Shown one piece after another: positions 23,808 to 32,871 of a stretch of DNA of 61,867 nt. The translations under genes and the position numbers were made by a program. The stretch spans positions 1 through 61,867 of the IMG/VR virus record IMGVR_UViG_3300042397_000983. One strand, written 5' to 3'. The stretch comes from a virus. Position 1 is the first letter of the stretch. Every line of letters starts with the position of its first letter. The notes beneath the pieces were generated by a model. It saw only the letters and a program-made list of their open reading frames with translations, did not search any database and had not been told where the DNA came from.

Positions 23808-25471
23808 ACAAGCACGGCCTCTATTCCAAAGCCGCTGAGATCATCCGCTCCCTGCCGCAGGAGAGGGGCACGGTCGATCAGTACATCGCCGCAGCCAAGG
23901 CCCGTGGCGCGAAGCCGTCCGAACTGGAGCATGCCGGACGCCCCGAGGGTGACAAGATCACCCGCGAGGCGCTGGCCAAGCACTTTGAAGACGCCATCCC
24001 GAACCTTGGCGTCTCCCAGTACGGCGAGAACCCCCGCTACACGACCAACGAGGAAAACAAGCGGTTCCGTGACATTCCAGCCGGAGCAGAACTGTCTCCG
24101 CAGGAGAAGCTTGAGTACAACCGCCACATTCAGCGGAGCACGAGCAGACCCGAAGCTGAAACCTCACAATATGAAGGCGACGAAGACTATTTTGACACAG
24201 CCGACACGCAATATGGGGCCTACACAATCCCCGGCGGGAAGGACTATCGCGAACGCCTGATCCGGCTGGAAAGACCCAAAGGCTCCAATGAGCCGAGCTT
24301 TCGTTCATCCCACTGGTCCGATCATCCGAACGTGCTGGCCCACATCCGTATGTCCGACCGTATGGTTGGCGAGGATCGCGAAACTGTGCGGCCCATCGCT
24401 CAAAAGCTGGCAGATCATTTTAAGGTTGGGATCAGAGACCTCGGATCGTACGCCGCAGATCAGGGCGTCAAAGACGGCGTGGTTTCTCCGAAAGAGGCGG
24501 CCTCGTTTGCGCGGGTCATGAACTTCCCGTTCAGCAAGTACCACTCGGCTCCGGGTATCGGAAAACGCCTGTTACACGTCGAGGAGCTGCAGTCCGACTG
24601 GGGCCAAGATGGGCGCGATCAGGGGTTCAATACTGGAGAGGCGACAAAGGCCTATCAAGACCACACCCAAGGTGTAAAAGACCGTTTCCGCCAAAAGCTG
24701 TCGTGGATGGGGGACGATGCCGCCATTGAGAAAAGGATGGCGGAGACCCCTGTCAGCGAAATGGCCGCCCACACCGGCGATCTGGACCGGCATAGGGAGC
24801 TTGGCAAGGCCGCCGCCGACGAGCGTGGCAAGGCACCAACCGCCCCTTACGTCCAGAACACCCAGCACTGGACCGATCTTGCGCTGAAGAACGTCCTGCG
24901 CGAGGCCGCACTGGGCAACTATGACGGCGTGGTCTTTACCCCCGGACAGGCGCAGGCCGACCGCTACGGGCTGGAGAAGCAGCTTGATAAACTGCAGTAT
25001 GTGCCAAGCCAAAAAGAGCTTCGCGGCTTCAAGGATGGCACTTCGGTCGTGCACAAGGTGGGTATTGCACCAGAAGACCTACCGGGCCTGATTGGCAAGG
25101 ACGCAACTGGCAAGATGCTTCACCCCGACAACACGTTCACAGCCTCGGGCGAGCACACCTCAGTTAATGCAGGCGATCAGTACCACATGCTTCAGGGCGA
25201 CGACCTGAAAATGGGCGGCGAGGGCATGAAGGGTTATTACGACAACATCGTGCCGAAGAGCGTGATGACCTTGGCCAAACAGCACGACCCGGCGGCCAAG
25301 CCCGGCGAACCAATCACGCTCAAAAGCGATGATGGCGACTATCAGGGCTTCCACCTGCCGATGACTGACACCCTGAAGAACAGCGTCCTCGACAAGGGCT
25401 TCCCAGCCTTCAAGCGGGGCGGTTCGGTCGACGCAGCCCTCTCCCTGACCAGACGCTTCACCAAGCGGTGA
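23804..25471 (+). CDS. Large polyvalent-type protein, 555 aa
   Basis: Residues ~243-490 carry the large polyvalent-protein domain seen in phage ejected proteins: LLHVEELQSDWGQDGRDQG, WTDLALKNVLREAALGNYDG, VVFTPGQAQADRYGLE and GGEGMKGYYDNIVPK. Residues ~90-240 form a separate N-terminal alpha/beta part. The C-terminus ends KRGGSVDAALSLTRRFTKR. The start overlaps the previous stop (ATGA). The catalytic role of the domain is not established in my knowledge; ejection into the host is inferred from family and genome position. Confidence 0.75.
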   Translation: MNKHGLYSKAAEIIRSLPQERGTVDQYIAAAKARGAKPSELEHAGRPEGDKITREALAKHFEDAIPNLGVSQYGENPRYTTNEENKRFRDIPAGAELSPQEKLEYNRHIQRSTSRPEAETSQYEGDEDYFDTADTQYGAYTIPGGKDYRERLIRLERPKGSNEPSFRSSHWSDHPNVLAHIRMSDRMVGEDRETVRPIAQKLADHFKVGIRDLGSYAADQGVKDGVVSPKEAASFARVMNFPFSKYHSAPGIGKRLLHVEELQSDWGQDGRDQGFNTGEATKAYQDHTQGVKDRFRQKLSWMGDDAAIEKRMAETPVSEMAAHTGDLDRHRELGKAAADERGKAPTAPYVQNTQHWTDLALKNVLREAALGNYDGVVFTPGQAQADRYGLEKQLDKLQYVPSQKELRGFKDGTSVVHKVGIAPEDLPGLIGKDATGKMLHPDNTFTASGEHTSVNAGDQYHMLQGDDLKMGGEGMKGYYDNIVPKSVMTLAKQHDPAAKPGEPITLKSDDGDYQGFHLPMTDTLKNSVLDKGFPAFKRGGSVDAALSLTRRFTKR

Positions 25472-25511
25472 TGATCTGATATGCTCCCCGGCAACGTACA
25501 GGGGGCCATCT

Positions 25512-28286
25512 ATGTCTGATGCCGTAAAGCGCGCACTCGATCTTGTCTCCGGGTATCAAGACCCGGAGCACCCCAAGATGAAGGACTGGAACTGGAAGCC
25601 CCTGCGCGACGTGCAGGAGAAGCTGGGCGGCCTCCCCGAAATCCCGAGCCACGTCGAGCGCTTTGGTGCCTTCATGGATGAGACGGCGCAGCGGGCGCTC
25701 AAAGGCGGCCTGACCCCGCGCGACCTCATCAAGGCCTATGCAATCACCCGTTCGTCGATCCAGCGCCGCGCCCAGACCGCAGACAAGGTCCGCGCCGCCG
25801 GTCTGGACCTCCCACCGGGCATGACGGGCATGATCCGCCCCGAGGGTGCCATGGGCGAGTGGTTGCACAGCCCCATGGGGCAGCGCTATCTCGACCAAGC
25901 AGAGCGCGGGAAGGTCGACGAAGAGGCTGTCGCCAATGCCCAGCAGGTCATGAAGCCGTTTGGCCTGAACGCGGAGCTGGATGCCTTGCCTTGGGCCGTC
26001 CAAAACCTCGGCCCGCGCCACAAAGAGGTCTCCGATCTGGTCGCTCGGGCCCTCACCGGCCAGTCTTCGCCCGAGGAATGGCGCAATTTCTCCAAGGATA
26101 TGCGTGGAATTGGCACGGCGAAGGCTGGTTTTGTCGCTTCCATGCTTGGTCGAGGCGATCAGCCGACCTTGGACGCCCGTCAGGTCATCCTGCAGACCGG
26201 TCAGCCGACGTCCGAGGCCAAAAAACCCATGGCGAAGGCCGGATATGCGGCTGTTGACCGCCTCGCAGCCCGTCAGGCGGCCTTAAATCCCAAAATGGAC
26301 CCCGGTTTAGAGCCTTTTCGGCAGCATTTGACCCACCACGCCATCTGGGACAAGGCCGGGAACGAGGAAACCACTCACGATGACGTCATGCGGGCCATGC
26401 GGGGCGCAAAAGACGGCGGTCGGATCAAGTATGACCGTAGCAAACACATCGAAAGTATCCGAAATCACCCTCTGGGCGCAGCATTGTTGCGCGTTGCGGG
26501 TATCGACCCCAAGCACAGCGACGAGCAGGTGCAGGCGATCCTGCAAAGGATCGAAGCCCGCAACAAAATGGTCGTCAACCCCAATGAAATCTGGAAGATC
26601 AACGACCCAATCGAGAAAGCGCGTCAGATCGCACTGTTGCAGAAGTACGATACCGATGTTTCTCAGAACAAGCCGACGACCGGCGGGTACTACAACATCA
26701 AGCAGGCCATGGCTCCAAGGGATGTGACGTCAACCGTCGGCGACATTCCGGGCGTGACGCCGAAGCCGATCAACAAGCTGTCTTGGGAGGACACACTGGC
26801 CCCCAGAGCCGGTGGTACGCTGATTGGCCTCGGCGGGGACCGCTCCAGACTGGGCCGGATGACGCACATCAACGGCAAGGAGCTGAAGTGGCCGGTCGAC
26901 CTTCACGCCGGTGTCGATTACATGCGCGAACCCAATAAGGGTCAGGTGTGGGCGAACGCCAAGGCCCACGCCAAGGGCATTGAGAAGATGATTGCGACCG
27001 CCGCCGAGAAGGGGCCGATCCTTGGGGCGTTCCAGCCTATGGGGCCCCAGTCCGTGGACAGCTCGCACAACATGGCGGACGCGCTGATGGCCCAGATCGA
27101 CAGCGATCAGATTAGCCCCGCCGACGCCAAAGAATTTGATGATGCACTGCGCGCAGGCTTGCATTCCCCCAACAAGAAAGAGCGCGAGGCGCATGCCCGT
27201 CAGATGGAGAACTGGCCCGGCATCCTGAACGCCAAGGAGGCCAGCGATTTCATGCGGCCTGAAACTGGCTTCCCCGGCACTGGCCGGGCGGCGCTCGCAA
27301 AATTCATGGACAAGAGCTATTGGCGTGACCGTGGCTTCCCGCATGTGGGTCAGACGCGCGCCGCCATCACTGAGCCTGAGCTTCTGGACGCTCGCGGCAA
27401 CATGGTTGGGCACAGAACTGTCGAGCTTGACCCTGAAGAAATGATCCGCAACGTACGAAACAGCGGCTTCATCCACTCGACGTACACCGAGCCGACCGGC
27501 GGCAGATATGTCTCCGACGTCCCACTTCTGCCGCGCCCGGACGTGTTCAGCGAACACGAGACGGCGATGCTGGCAAAGAACATCAGCGGCGGCCACACCG
27601 TCCACCCGTACGCCCCGACAAACCTTGGCCGTGCGACGTACCGCAAGATGACCGAGGAGCAAAAGCCTTGGGGAACGATCAACCAAGAAATGATCGACCG
27701 GGCGGGGATCGCAGAAGAGCGCATGAAACGGTATGGCTACAACACCGGCGGCACGGTGATGCCCGATCCGACCGAGGCCCAGAAGAAGGCGGGCAACTAC
27801 CTCAAGGGGCACATTAGCTTCCAAGGCCTGCCGATCACCCTCGAGAGCATGAAGGGTCAGACGCGGTCAGGCGTAGACCCAAATGGACAGAAGTGGTCAG
27901 TCAAGCTCCCGTACAACTACGGCTACATCAAGCGCACCGAGGGTGCGGATGGTGACCACGTTGACGTCTGCATTGGCCCGGACAGCGAGAGCGACCACGT
28001 CTTCATCATCGACCAGCACGATCTGCGCACCGGCGACTTTGATGAGCACAAGGTCATGCTGGGGTATCGGACCCGCGAGGACGCCACAAAGGCGTACCGT
28101 GACGGCTTTTCCGACGGCAAGGGGGCAGATCGGCAGCGCGCCGTGGTCCGCATGTCGATGAAGGAATTCAAGCACTGGCTGAAGTCGTGCGACACGAAAA
28201 AGCCTGTTCGGGGTCAGGGGCACATCGACCGTGCAATGTCTCTCACTTCGCGCTATACTGCACGGCACGACCGGGACGCCGGATAA
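25512..28286 (+). CDS. Polyvalent protein with HhH and pyrophosphatase-like domains, 924 aa
   Basis: The C-terminal ~150 residues (from about 755) match the inorganic-pyrophosphatase-like polyvalent domain: [40 protein letters not shown] and [15 protein letters not shown]. Around residues 195-230 [20 protein letters not shown] with TLDARQV resembles a helix-hairpin-helix DNA glycosylase-type core. The middle (~380-600) has further unassigned domains. [10 protein letters not shown] at ~745 precedes the pyrophosphatase-like part, and the protein ends near [12 protein letters not shown], similar to the tail of the previous protein. Confidence 0.78.
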   Translation: MSDAVKRALDLVSGYQDPEHPKMKDWNWKPLRDVQEKLGGLPEIPSHVERFGAFMDETAQRALKGGLTPRDLIKAYAITRSSIQRRAQTADKVRAAGLDLPPGMTGMIRPEGAMGEWLHSPMGQRYLDQAERGKVDEEAVANAQQVMKPFGLNAELDALPWAVQNLGPRHKEVSDLVARALTGQSSPEEWRNFSKDMRGIGTAKAGFVASMLGRGDQPTLDARQVILQTGQPTSEAKKPMAKAGYAAVDRLAARQAALNPKMDPGLEPFRQHLTHHAIWDKAGNEETTHDDVMRAMRGAKDGGRIKYDRSKHIESIRNHPLGAALLRVAGIDPKHSDEQVQAILQRIEARNKMVVNPNEIWKINDPIEKARQIALLQKYDTDVSQNKPTTGGYYNIKQAMAPRDVTSTVGDIPGVTPKPINKLSWEDTLAPRAGGTLIGLGGDRSRLGRMTHINGKELKWPVDLHAGVDYMREPNKGQVWANAKAHAKGIEKMIATAAEKGPILGAFQPMGPQSVDSSHNMADALMAQIDSDQISPADAKEFDDALRAGLHSPNKKEREAHARQMENWPGILNAKEASDFMRPETGFPGTGRAALAKFMDKSYWRDRGFPHVGQTRAAITEPELLDARGNMVGHRTVELDPEEMIRNVRNSGFIHSTYTEPTGGRYVSDVPLLPRPDVFSEHETAMLAKNISGGHTVHPYAPTNLGRATYRKMTEEQKPWGTINQEMIDRAGIAEERMKRYGYNTGGTVMPDPTEAQKKAGNYLKGHISFQGLPITLESMKGQTRSGVDPNGQKWSVKLPYNYGYIKRTEGADGDHVDVCIGPDSESDHVFIIDQHDLRTGDFDEHKVMLGYRTREDATKAYRDGFSDGKGADRQRAVVRMSMKEFKHWLKSCDTKKPVRGQGHIDRAMSLTSRYTARHDRDAG

Positions 28287-28302
28287 CCTCGAGGAGAACG
28301 CA

Positions 28303-29523
28303 ATGGACGCCAAAACTCTGCGCGCAGCGATGAAGGACAAGGCCAAACGCCTTGCGACCTCCTCGCCTGCCAAGGTCGACAGCTCGACCTTTACCCCTGC
28401 CGAACCGCTTAATACCGAAGTCAAGACGGGCATGCGCCCGATCTCGCGCCGCGCATTCAAGACCGGCGGCAAGGTTGAGGGCATGGAATGCGCGCCCCGC
28501 GCTGACCGCAAGCCCCGCATGAACGGCGGCAAGATCGGTCTGGCCAACACCGACCAGAAGAGCGCCAACGAGGAGCGCGACGGCAAGAAGCACGTCGGCG
28601 CACTCAAGACCGGCGGTCGCGTTGCCAAGATGGGTGGCGGCCTGATGGACCCCAAGAAGGGTGAGGGCATGATGAAGTCCTCTTTGGACCATTACGAGCC
28701 CCTGCCAAAGCCCGATGGCAACCCCTTCAAACCCGGCAAAGACCAAATCGACAAGGGCAACGCGCTCATGCAAGAAGAGCAGCGTCGTCAGGGCGACATG
28801 ACCCGCCGCAAGCATGGTGGCAAGACAATGAAGGCCTCTGGTGGGTCGATTTCGTCCGCCGGTCCTGACACTGGTGGCCGTGAAGCCAAGAAGAAGGGCG
28901 GCATGGTCGAGGGTTCGGCCAAGGACGTGGCTGAAGACAAGAAGCTGGCCAAGAAGCACGGCATGTCCATGAAGGAGTGGGAAGCCTCGCCTGAGGACAA
29001 GAAGCATGACGCGCCGAAAAAGAAGTCCGGCGGCGGTCTCTACGCCAACATCCACGCCAAGCGCGAGCGGATCGAGGAAGGCTCGAAGGAGAAGATGCGC
29101 AAGCCGGGCTCCAAGGGCGCTCCGACTGCTGAGGCGTTCAAAGCCTCTGAGCGCACCGCTCGCAAGTCTGGTGGCAAGGTTGGCAAGACCAACATCAACA
29201 TCATCATCTCGCCGCGCGGTGAAGCCAAGGAAGGCATGATGCCTCCCCAGCCGATGCCGATGCCGCGTCCTCCGATGCCGATGCCTGCCGCTGCAGCCGC
29301 TCCTCCGATGCCGATGCCCGCCCCCGGCGGTATGCCTCCGGGTCTCGGCGCAGCTCTGGCCGGTGCCGCTGGCGCTATGCCTCCGGGTGGCGCAATGGCT
29401 GGCCGTCCGCCGATGCCGATGGCTCGCAAGGATGGCGGCAAGGTGTACCCGAAGATGAAGTACGGCGCTGGCTCCGGCGAGGGCCGCCTTGAGAAAGTTG
29501 AGAAGTACGGCAAAAACGCCTGA
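28303..29523 (+). CDS. Low-complexity basic GG-rich protein, 406 aa
   Basis: The protein is very basic and repetitive: at least eight GG-x-V/I/L/M segments ([59 protein letters not shown]), a Met/Pro-rich stretch ([12 protein letters not shown], nt ~29247-29430), and charged helices. The SD is GAGGAG. It shares its GG motif with neighbours and probably belongs to the same virion or ejection apparatus. Composition suggests DNA or protein binding; no family is known to me. Confidence 0.6.
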   Translation: MDAKTLRAAMKDKAKRLATSSPAKVDSSTFTPAEPLNTEVKTGMRPISRRAFKTGGKVEGMECAPRADRKPRMNGGKIGLANTDQKSANEERDGKKHVGALKTGGRVAKMGGGLMDPKKGEGMMKSSLDHYEPLPKPDGNPFKPGKDQIDKGNALMQEEQRRQGDMTRRKHGGKTMKASGGSISSAGPDTGGREAKKKGGMVEGSAKDVAEDKKLAKKHGMSMKEWEASPEDKKHDAPKKKSGGGLYANIHAKRERIEEGSKEKMRKPGSKGAPTAEAFKASERTARKSGGKVGKTNINIIISPRGEAKEGMMPPQPMPMPRPPMPMPAAAAAPPMPMPAPGGMPPGLGAALAGAAGAMPPGGAMAGRPPMPMARKDGGKVYPKMKYGAGSGEGRLEKVEKYGKNA

Positions 29524-29532
29524 CCTTCTCTC

Positions 29533-29569
29533 GCGGTCCCCGGCAACACCTCCCTCTGCCGGGGACCGC
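29533..29569 (+). terminator. Intercistronic GC-rich hairpin
   Basis: GCGGTCCCCGGC (29533-29544) and GCCGGGGACCGC (29558-29569) form a perfect 12-bp stem with a 13-nt loop right after the 406-aa gene. There is no T-run, so it is more likely an mRNA stabiliser or processing signal than an efficient terminator. Confidence 0.5.
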
Positions 29570-29595
29570 ACCGCAAATAAACATCAGGATGACAC

Positions 29596-29796
29596 ATGCT
29601 TACGACACTGGACGCCTTTCGGCGCGAGCTGACCAAGCTCATTGAAGATCGTAGAAAAAACATGATCGAGAATGTAACGTCCGGCCTTGCGGTCAAGACG
29701 TTCGATCAATACCGTGAATACGTCGGAAGACTGAATGAGCAGTCTGAAATCCTCGACCTGATGGACGAGGCCGAAACCAACGTGAAAAAGCGATAG
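29596..29796 (+). CDS. Hypothetical protein, 66 aa
   Basis: A helical protein with the central motif VKTFDQYREYVGRLNEQSEI that resembles small phage proteins found between portal/ejection genes and the scaffold. A GGATGACAC-type region precedes the ATG. Function unknown; a small virion or assembly component is possible. Confidence 0.6.
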   Translation: MLTTLDAFRRELTKLIEDRRKNMIENVTSGLAVKTFDQYREYVGRLNEQSEILDLMDEAETNVKKR

Positions 29797-29803
29797 GAAC
29801 CAA

Positions 29804-30193
29804 ATGCCGCACATGATGATGAGCCACGAGGAAGACCCCAAAAACAAGCTCCTCGATGAGCTGGGCGACCTCTCCGAGATTGAACTGTTCCACAACCAAG
29901 TCCTTCTGGCGGTCTATATCCGCCCGCAGAAGACAAAGTCCGGCCTCTACCTGACGGACAAGCACACCGATGAGGACCGCTACCAGTCGAAGGTCGGCCT
30001 CCTCGTGAAGACCGGCCCACAGGCGTTCGAGCAGGACGGCAACTGGTTCTCCGGCCTCGATTTCAAAGACCACGATTGGCTGGTTTTCCGCCCGTCTGAC
30101 GGCTGGTCGATCACCGTCAACGGTGTTCTCTGCCGCATCTTCGACGACATCAACATCAGGGGCCGAATTCCGCACCCCGACGCAGTCTGGTAA
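29804..30193 (+). CDS. GroES-like co-chaperonin, 129 aa
   Basis: The order of segments fits the GroES fold: VLLAVYIRPQKTKSGLYLTD (compare V-x-R-P ... G-I-x-L-P of GroES), a mobile-loop-like DKHTDEDRYQ, VGLLVKTGPQAF (compare V-x-x-V-G-P), DHDWLVFRPSDGW and the closing ITVNGVLCRIFDDINIRG. It is longer than GroES (~97 aa). Phage GroES analogues such as T4 gp31 help fold capsid protein, and this gene lies directly before scaffold and capsid. Homology is judged by eye. Confidence 0.7.
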   Translation: MPHMMMSHEEDPKNKLLDELGDLSEIELFHNQVLLAVYIRPQKTKSGLYLTDKHTDEDRYQSKVGLLVKTGPQAFEQDGNWFSGLDFKDHDWLVFRPSDGWSITVNGVLCRIFDDINIRGRIPHPDAVW

Positions 30194-30204
30194 GGAGACA
30201 ACTC

Positions 30205-31071
30205 ATGTCTGACAATGAAGACCAAGACGATCTGGAAATCACCCTAGAGGTCGAGGACCAGCCGGAAGAGGCTGCTGAAGAGGTCAAGATCGTAAAGCCC
30301 GAGGATGGCATTGCTGATCTGCAGCGCCAACTTGAGGCTGAGCGGTCGCGCCGTGAGGCTGCGGAGCGCATGGCTCGTGAGGCCGAAGAGCGTGAGCGGT
30401 CGGCCCGCATCGACAAGGACGAGAGCGAAATCCATCTGGTGACCAACGCGATCCAGACGCTCAACCGCGACAAGGAAATCCTGAGGGCAAACTACGCTCA
30501 GGCCCTGCGCGCTGGCGAGTTCGAGCGAGCCGCCAGCATCAACGACGAGATCAACGAGGCCGCAACGCAGCTCCAGCAGCTGCAAAACGGCCTTGAGGCG
30601 ATGAAGTCGCGCCCCAAGGTGCAACCGCTGCCCCCGCAATCGGCAGACCCGGTCGAGGCCTTCGCCGCCCGCCTGACACCTCGCTCAGCGGAATGGGTTC
30701 GCGCCCATCCAGAGTTCGTCAAAGACAGCCGCCTGAACCGCAAAATGATCGCCGCGCACGAGCTGGCGGTTGCTGATGGTCACGCACCGGACACCGATGG
30801 GTACTTCTCGGCAATCGAGCAGACCCTGAACGTCGGCAAAAAGGTTGCGGCACCGGGTGGTGACGAGGACGCATCGTCGTCGGCGGCCAAGGTTGTGGCT
30901 CGCCGCGATGCAGCACCGGCGGCAGCACCTGTCAGCCGTGGTGGATCGAACCGTTCGAACGTCGTACGATTGACGGCGGCGGAGCGTGAAATGGCCGACA
31001 TGATGAACATGAAGCACGAAGACTACGCCAAGAACAAAATCGCACTCCAGAAGGAAGGTAAGCTGCAATGA
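30205..31071 (+). CDS. Scaffolding protein, 288 aa
   Basis: The N-terminus is acidic (DNEDQDDLEITLEVEDQPEE). A long coiled coil (~35-145, ADLQRQLEAERSRREAAERM) follows, then a Pro/Ala linker and a basic, helical C-terminal end (ADMMNMKHEDYAKNKIALQK) of the kind that binds capsid protein. Location two genes before the capsid genes supports a scaffold role. No protease gene is adjacent. Confidence 0.75.
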   Translation: MSDNEDQDDLEITLEVEDQPEEAAEEVKIVKPEDGIADLQRQLEAERSRREAAERMAREAEERERSARIDKDESEIHLVTNAIQTLNRDKEILRANYAQALRAGEFERAASINDEINEAATQLQQLQNGLEAMKSRPKVQPLPPQSADPVEAFAARLTPRSAEWVRAHPEFVKDSRLNRKMIAAHELAVADGHAPDTDGYFSAIEQTLNVGKKVAAPGGDEDASSSAAKVVARRDAAPAAAPVSRGGSNRSNVVRLTAAEREMADMMNMKHEDYAKNKIALQKEGKLQ

Positions 31072-31598
31072 GCGATAAATTTGAGCGTGTACGCCCCGCG
31101 ATGCGCCCCGAGGCACCCGTAGCCGAGGAAAGCCCCCGCGAGAGGGCCGCCCGTAAGGCCGCAGAGCTTCGCGCCCACCGCGATGGCACCATGGATGACG
31201 GCACCGACGAGTTTTTCGTCGAGCCCGGCGTCATTCCGGACGGCTGGACTTACGAGTGGAAGACCAAGAGCATCCTCGGCGCAGAAGACCCGGCCCACCA
31301 AGTCAAGCTGGCGCGCGATGGTTGGGAGCCCGTACCGGCATCTCGTCACCCCGAGATGATGCCATCCGGCTACAAGGAGCTTGAGATCACCCGCAAGGGA
31401 ATGGTTCTCATGGAGCGCCCGGCGGAGATCACGGAAGAGGTTCGCCAGCTGGAGCTTCGCCGCGCTCGCCTGCAGGTCCGCGCCAAGGAAGAACAGCTTT
31501 CTGCAGCCCCGGCTGGTCAGTTCGAGCGCTCCAACAAGGGCAACGAGTTGGCGAAGATCAAGAAGGGCTACGAGGCGATGCCCATCCCTGAAGCATGA
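31068..31598 (+). CDS. Conserved phage hypothetical protein near capsid, 176 aa
   Basis: The N-terminal half is charged (ESPRERAARKAAELRAHRDG). The core has FVEPGVIPDGWTYEWKTKSI, and GWEPVPASRHPEMMPSGYKE followed by ITRKGMVLMERPAEI is a signature seen in other phage genomes next to scaffold/capsid genes. A coiled helix follows. Function unknown, probably head-related. Starts in an ATGA overlap with the scaffold gene. Confidence 0.65.
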   Translation: MSDKFERVRPAMRPEAPVAEESPRERAARKAAELRAHRDGTMDDGTDEFFVEPGVIPDGWTYEWKTKSILGAEDPAHQVKLARDGWEPVPASRHPEMMPSGYKELEITRKGMVLMERPAEITEEVRQLELRRARLQVRAKEEQLSAAPAGQFERSNKGNELAKIKKGYEAMPIPEA

Positions 31599-31759
31599 TC
31601 CGCGCCGTCACGATCTACAACAAGATCGACAGGCTGAGAAAAGCGATACGGCGGGAGGGAACTCCCGCCATTCAAGACGCGTGGGACGCTCTTGAACCGT
31701 ACGTTTCAACCTTTATGAACGGGGTGGCCGATGATAAACCCCAACAAAAAAACGATTAA
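31595..31759 (+). CDS. Small hypothetical protein, 54 aa
   Basis: The ORF encodes MIRAVTIYNKIDRLRKAIRR, then a helical segment (IQDAWDALEPYVSTFMNGVA) and a polar tail. It begins in an ATGA overlap with the previous gene, which is the main reason to accept it. Function unknown. Confidence 0.55.
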   Translation: MIRAVTIYNKIDRLRKAIRREGTPAIQDAWDALEPYVSTFMNGVADDKPQQKND

Positions 31760-31779
31760 AGGCAGGTTTTTTCTTGTCT

Positions 31780-31808
31780 TTGACAATCAGGGTGTGACGT
31801 GACAATAT
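31780..31808 (+). promoter_or_regulatory. Promoter upstream of the capsid genes
   Basis: Consensus TTGACA (31780-31785), a 17-nt spacer and CAATAT (31803-31808) lie in the 145-bp gap before the structural gene at 31905. An internal promoter here would boost capsid synthesis. Confidence 0.65.
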
Positions 31809-31823
31809 ACGCTCACTCTCCCC

Positions 31824-31850
31824 CCGGCGTGGGAGGTAACCCTCCCCCGG
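31824..31850 (+). promoter_or_regulatory. Leader hairpin of capsid transcript
   Basis: GGGAGG (31831-31836), loop TAAC and CCTCCC (31841-31846) form a stem that can be extended by CCGG on both sides with small bulges. It would lie near the 5' end of RNA made from the 31780 promoter and may stabilise it. Confidence 0.45.
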
Positions 31851-31904
31851 TTCTAAAGTCGCCCCGGCGCGCGATGATGGACCTCCTGAAAAGGAGACAT
31901 CCGA

Positions 31905-32858
31905 ATGCCAAATACGTTTGCGCCTTTCGGTTTCGCCCAGTACTCAGGCGCAGGTTCGGCTCCGACCTATGAGCAGACCGTCGCTTCGATTGCTTCCGGC
32001 AATACGACCCCGATTTTCTTCAACGACCCCGTCATGCAGGCCACCAACGCTACCGGCCTCGGCACCGGCTATATTGCTCAGGCAACCGGCCCTGTCACCC
32101 TGACGGTTTCGGCAACTGGCATTGCGACGACCGCTGTCGGCGTGATGACGATCACCTTCACCGGTATCTCCAGCGCCACCGCCAACCTGCCCACCTTCGC
32201 CTCGGCAACTTGGGCACCCCCAGTTGGCGCTGTCGTCGTCGTCTCGAACGCCACTGGCGTCCCGAACGGCGCGTTCACGATCACCTCGGCCACTGCAACC
32301 ACGGCTGTGATCGCGAACAGCGGCTCAACCGCTGCAGCAACCTCGTCGGCTTCGACCCCCGTGGTCACCGTGTTCGTGCCAGTCGCTGGCGTGTTCGCGG
32401 GCTGCAAGTACCTCTCGGTCTCGCAAAAGCGCACCAACTGGTCGAACTACTGGCCGGGCTCGGACGCTGCCACCGACGTGGAAGCCTACGTCATCACCGA
32501 TCCGAACGCTCGCTTCCTTGTTCAGACCGCCAACTCGTCCACCACGGCTACCGCCATGGGTCAAAACCAAGTTGGTCAGAACATCTCGTTCAACTGGCAG
32601 GACAGCCTTGCCACCGGCGAGACCAACGGACGCACCTCAACCGGCCTCTCGACCATGTTCGCAGACCAAGCAACCAGCTCGCAAGCTGGTGGCACCGCGA
32701 ACTCGTTCCTGCCGTTCCGCATCGTCGCAATTGCCAACTTCCTGCCCGGCCAGTCCTCGCCGTTCGGGTCGGTCAATGGTTTCGACGTTGCTGATCGCTA
32801 CAACGAACTGGTCGTTGGCTTCAACAACGCGATGCCGCGCAACTTCGCTGGCGTGTAA
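31905..32858 (+). CDS. Virion structural protein, probable head decoration, 317 aa
   Basis: The N-terminus MPNTFAPFGFAQYSGAGSAP and its beta-rich, Thr/Ala/Ser-rich composition are typical of proteins encoded just before the capsid protein in alphaproteobacterial phages. Residues ~80-150 form a repetitive beta domain (immunoglobulin-like or bead-like) and ~165-300 a conserved domain ending in YNELVVGFNNAMPRNFAGV. Decoration is the best guess; a minor capsid role is an alternative. Confidence 0.65.
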   Translation: MPNTFAPFGFAQYSGAGSAPTYEQTVASIASGNTTPIFFNDPVMQATNATGLGTGYIAQATGPVTLTVSATGIATTAVGVMTITFTGISSATANLPTFASATWAPPVGAVVVVSNATGVPNGAFTITSATATTAVIANSGSTAAATSSASTPVVTVFVPVAGVFAGCKYLSVSQKRTNWSNYWPGSDAATDVEAYVITDPNARFLVQTANSSTTATAMGQNQVGQNISFNWQDSLATGETNGRTSTGLSTMFADQATSSQAGGTANSFLPFRIVAIANFLPGQSSPFGSVNGFDVADRYNELVVGFNNAMPRNFAGV

Positions 32859-32871
32859 GGAGAACTGAAAA

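Noticed and set aside
30955-30970. Another CGTACG occurrence near 30964 as a further operator
   Set aside because: It lies inside the scaffold gene, has no -35/-10 boxes around it and lacks the outer arms, as do other scattered CGTACG sites (for example about 49806).
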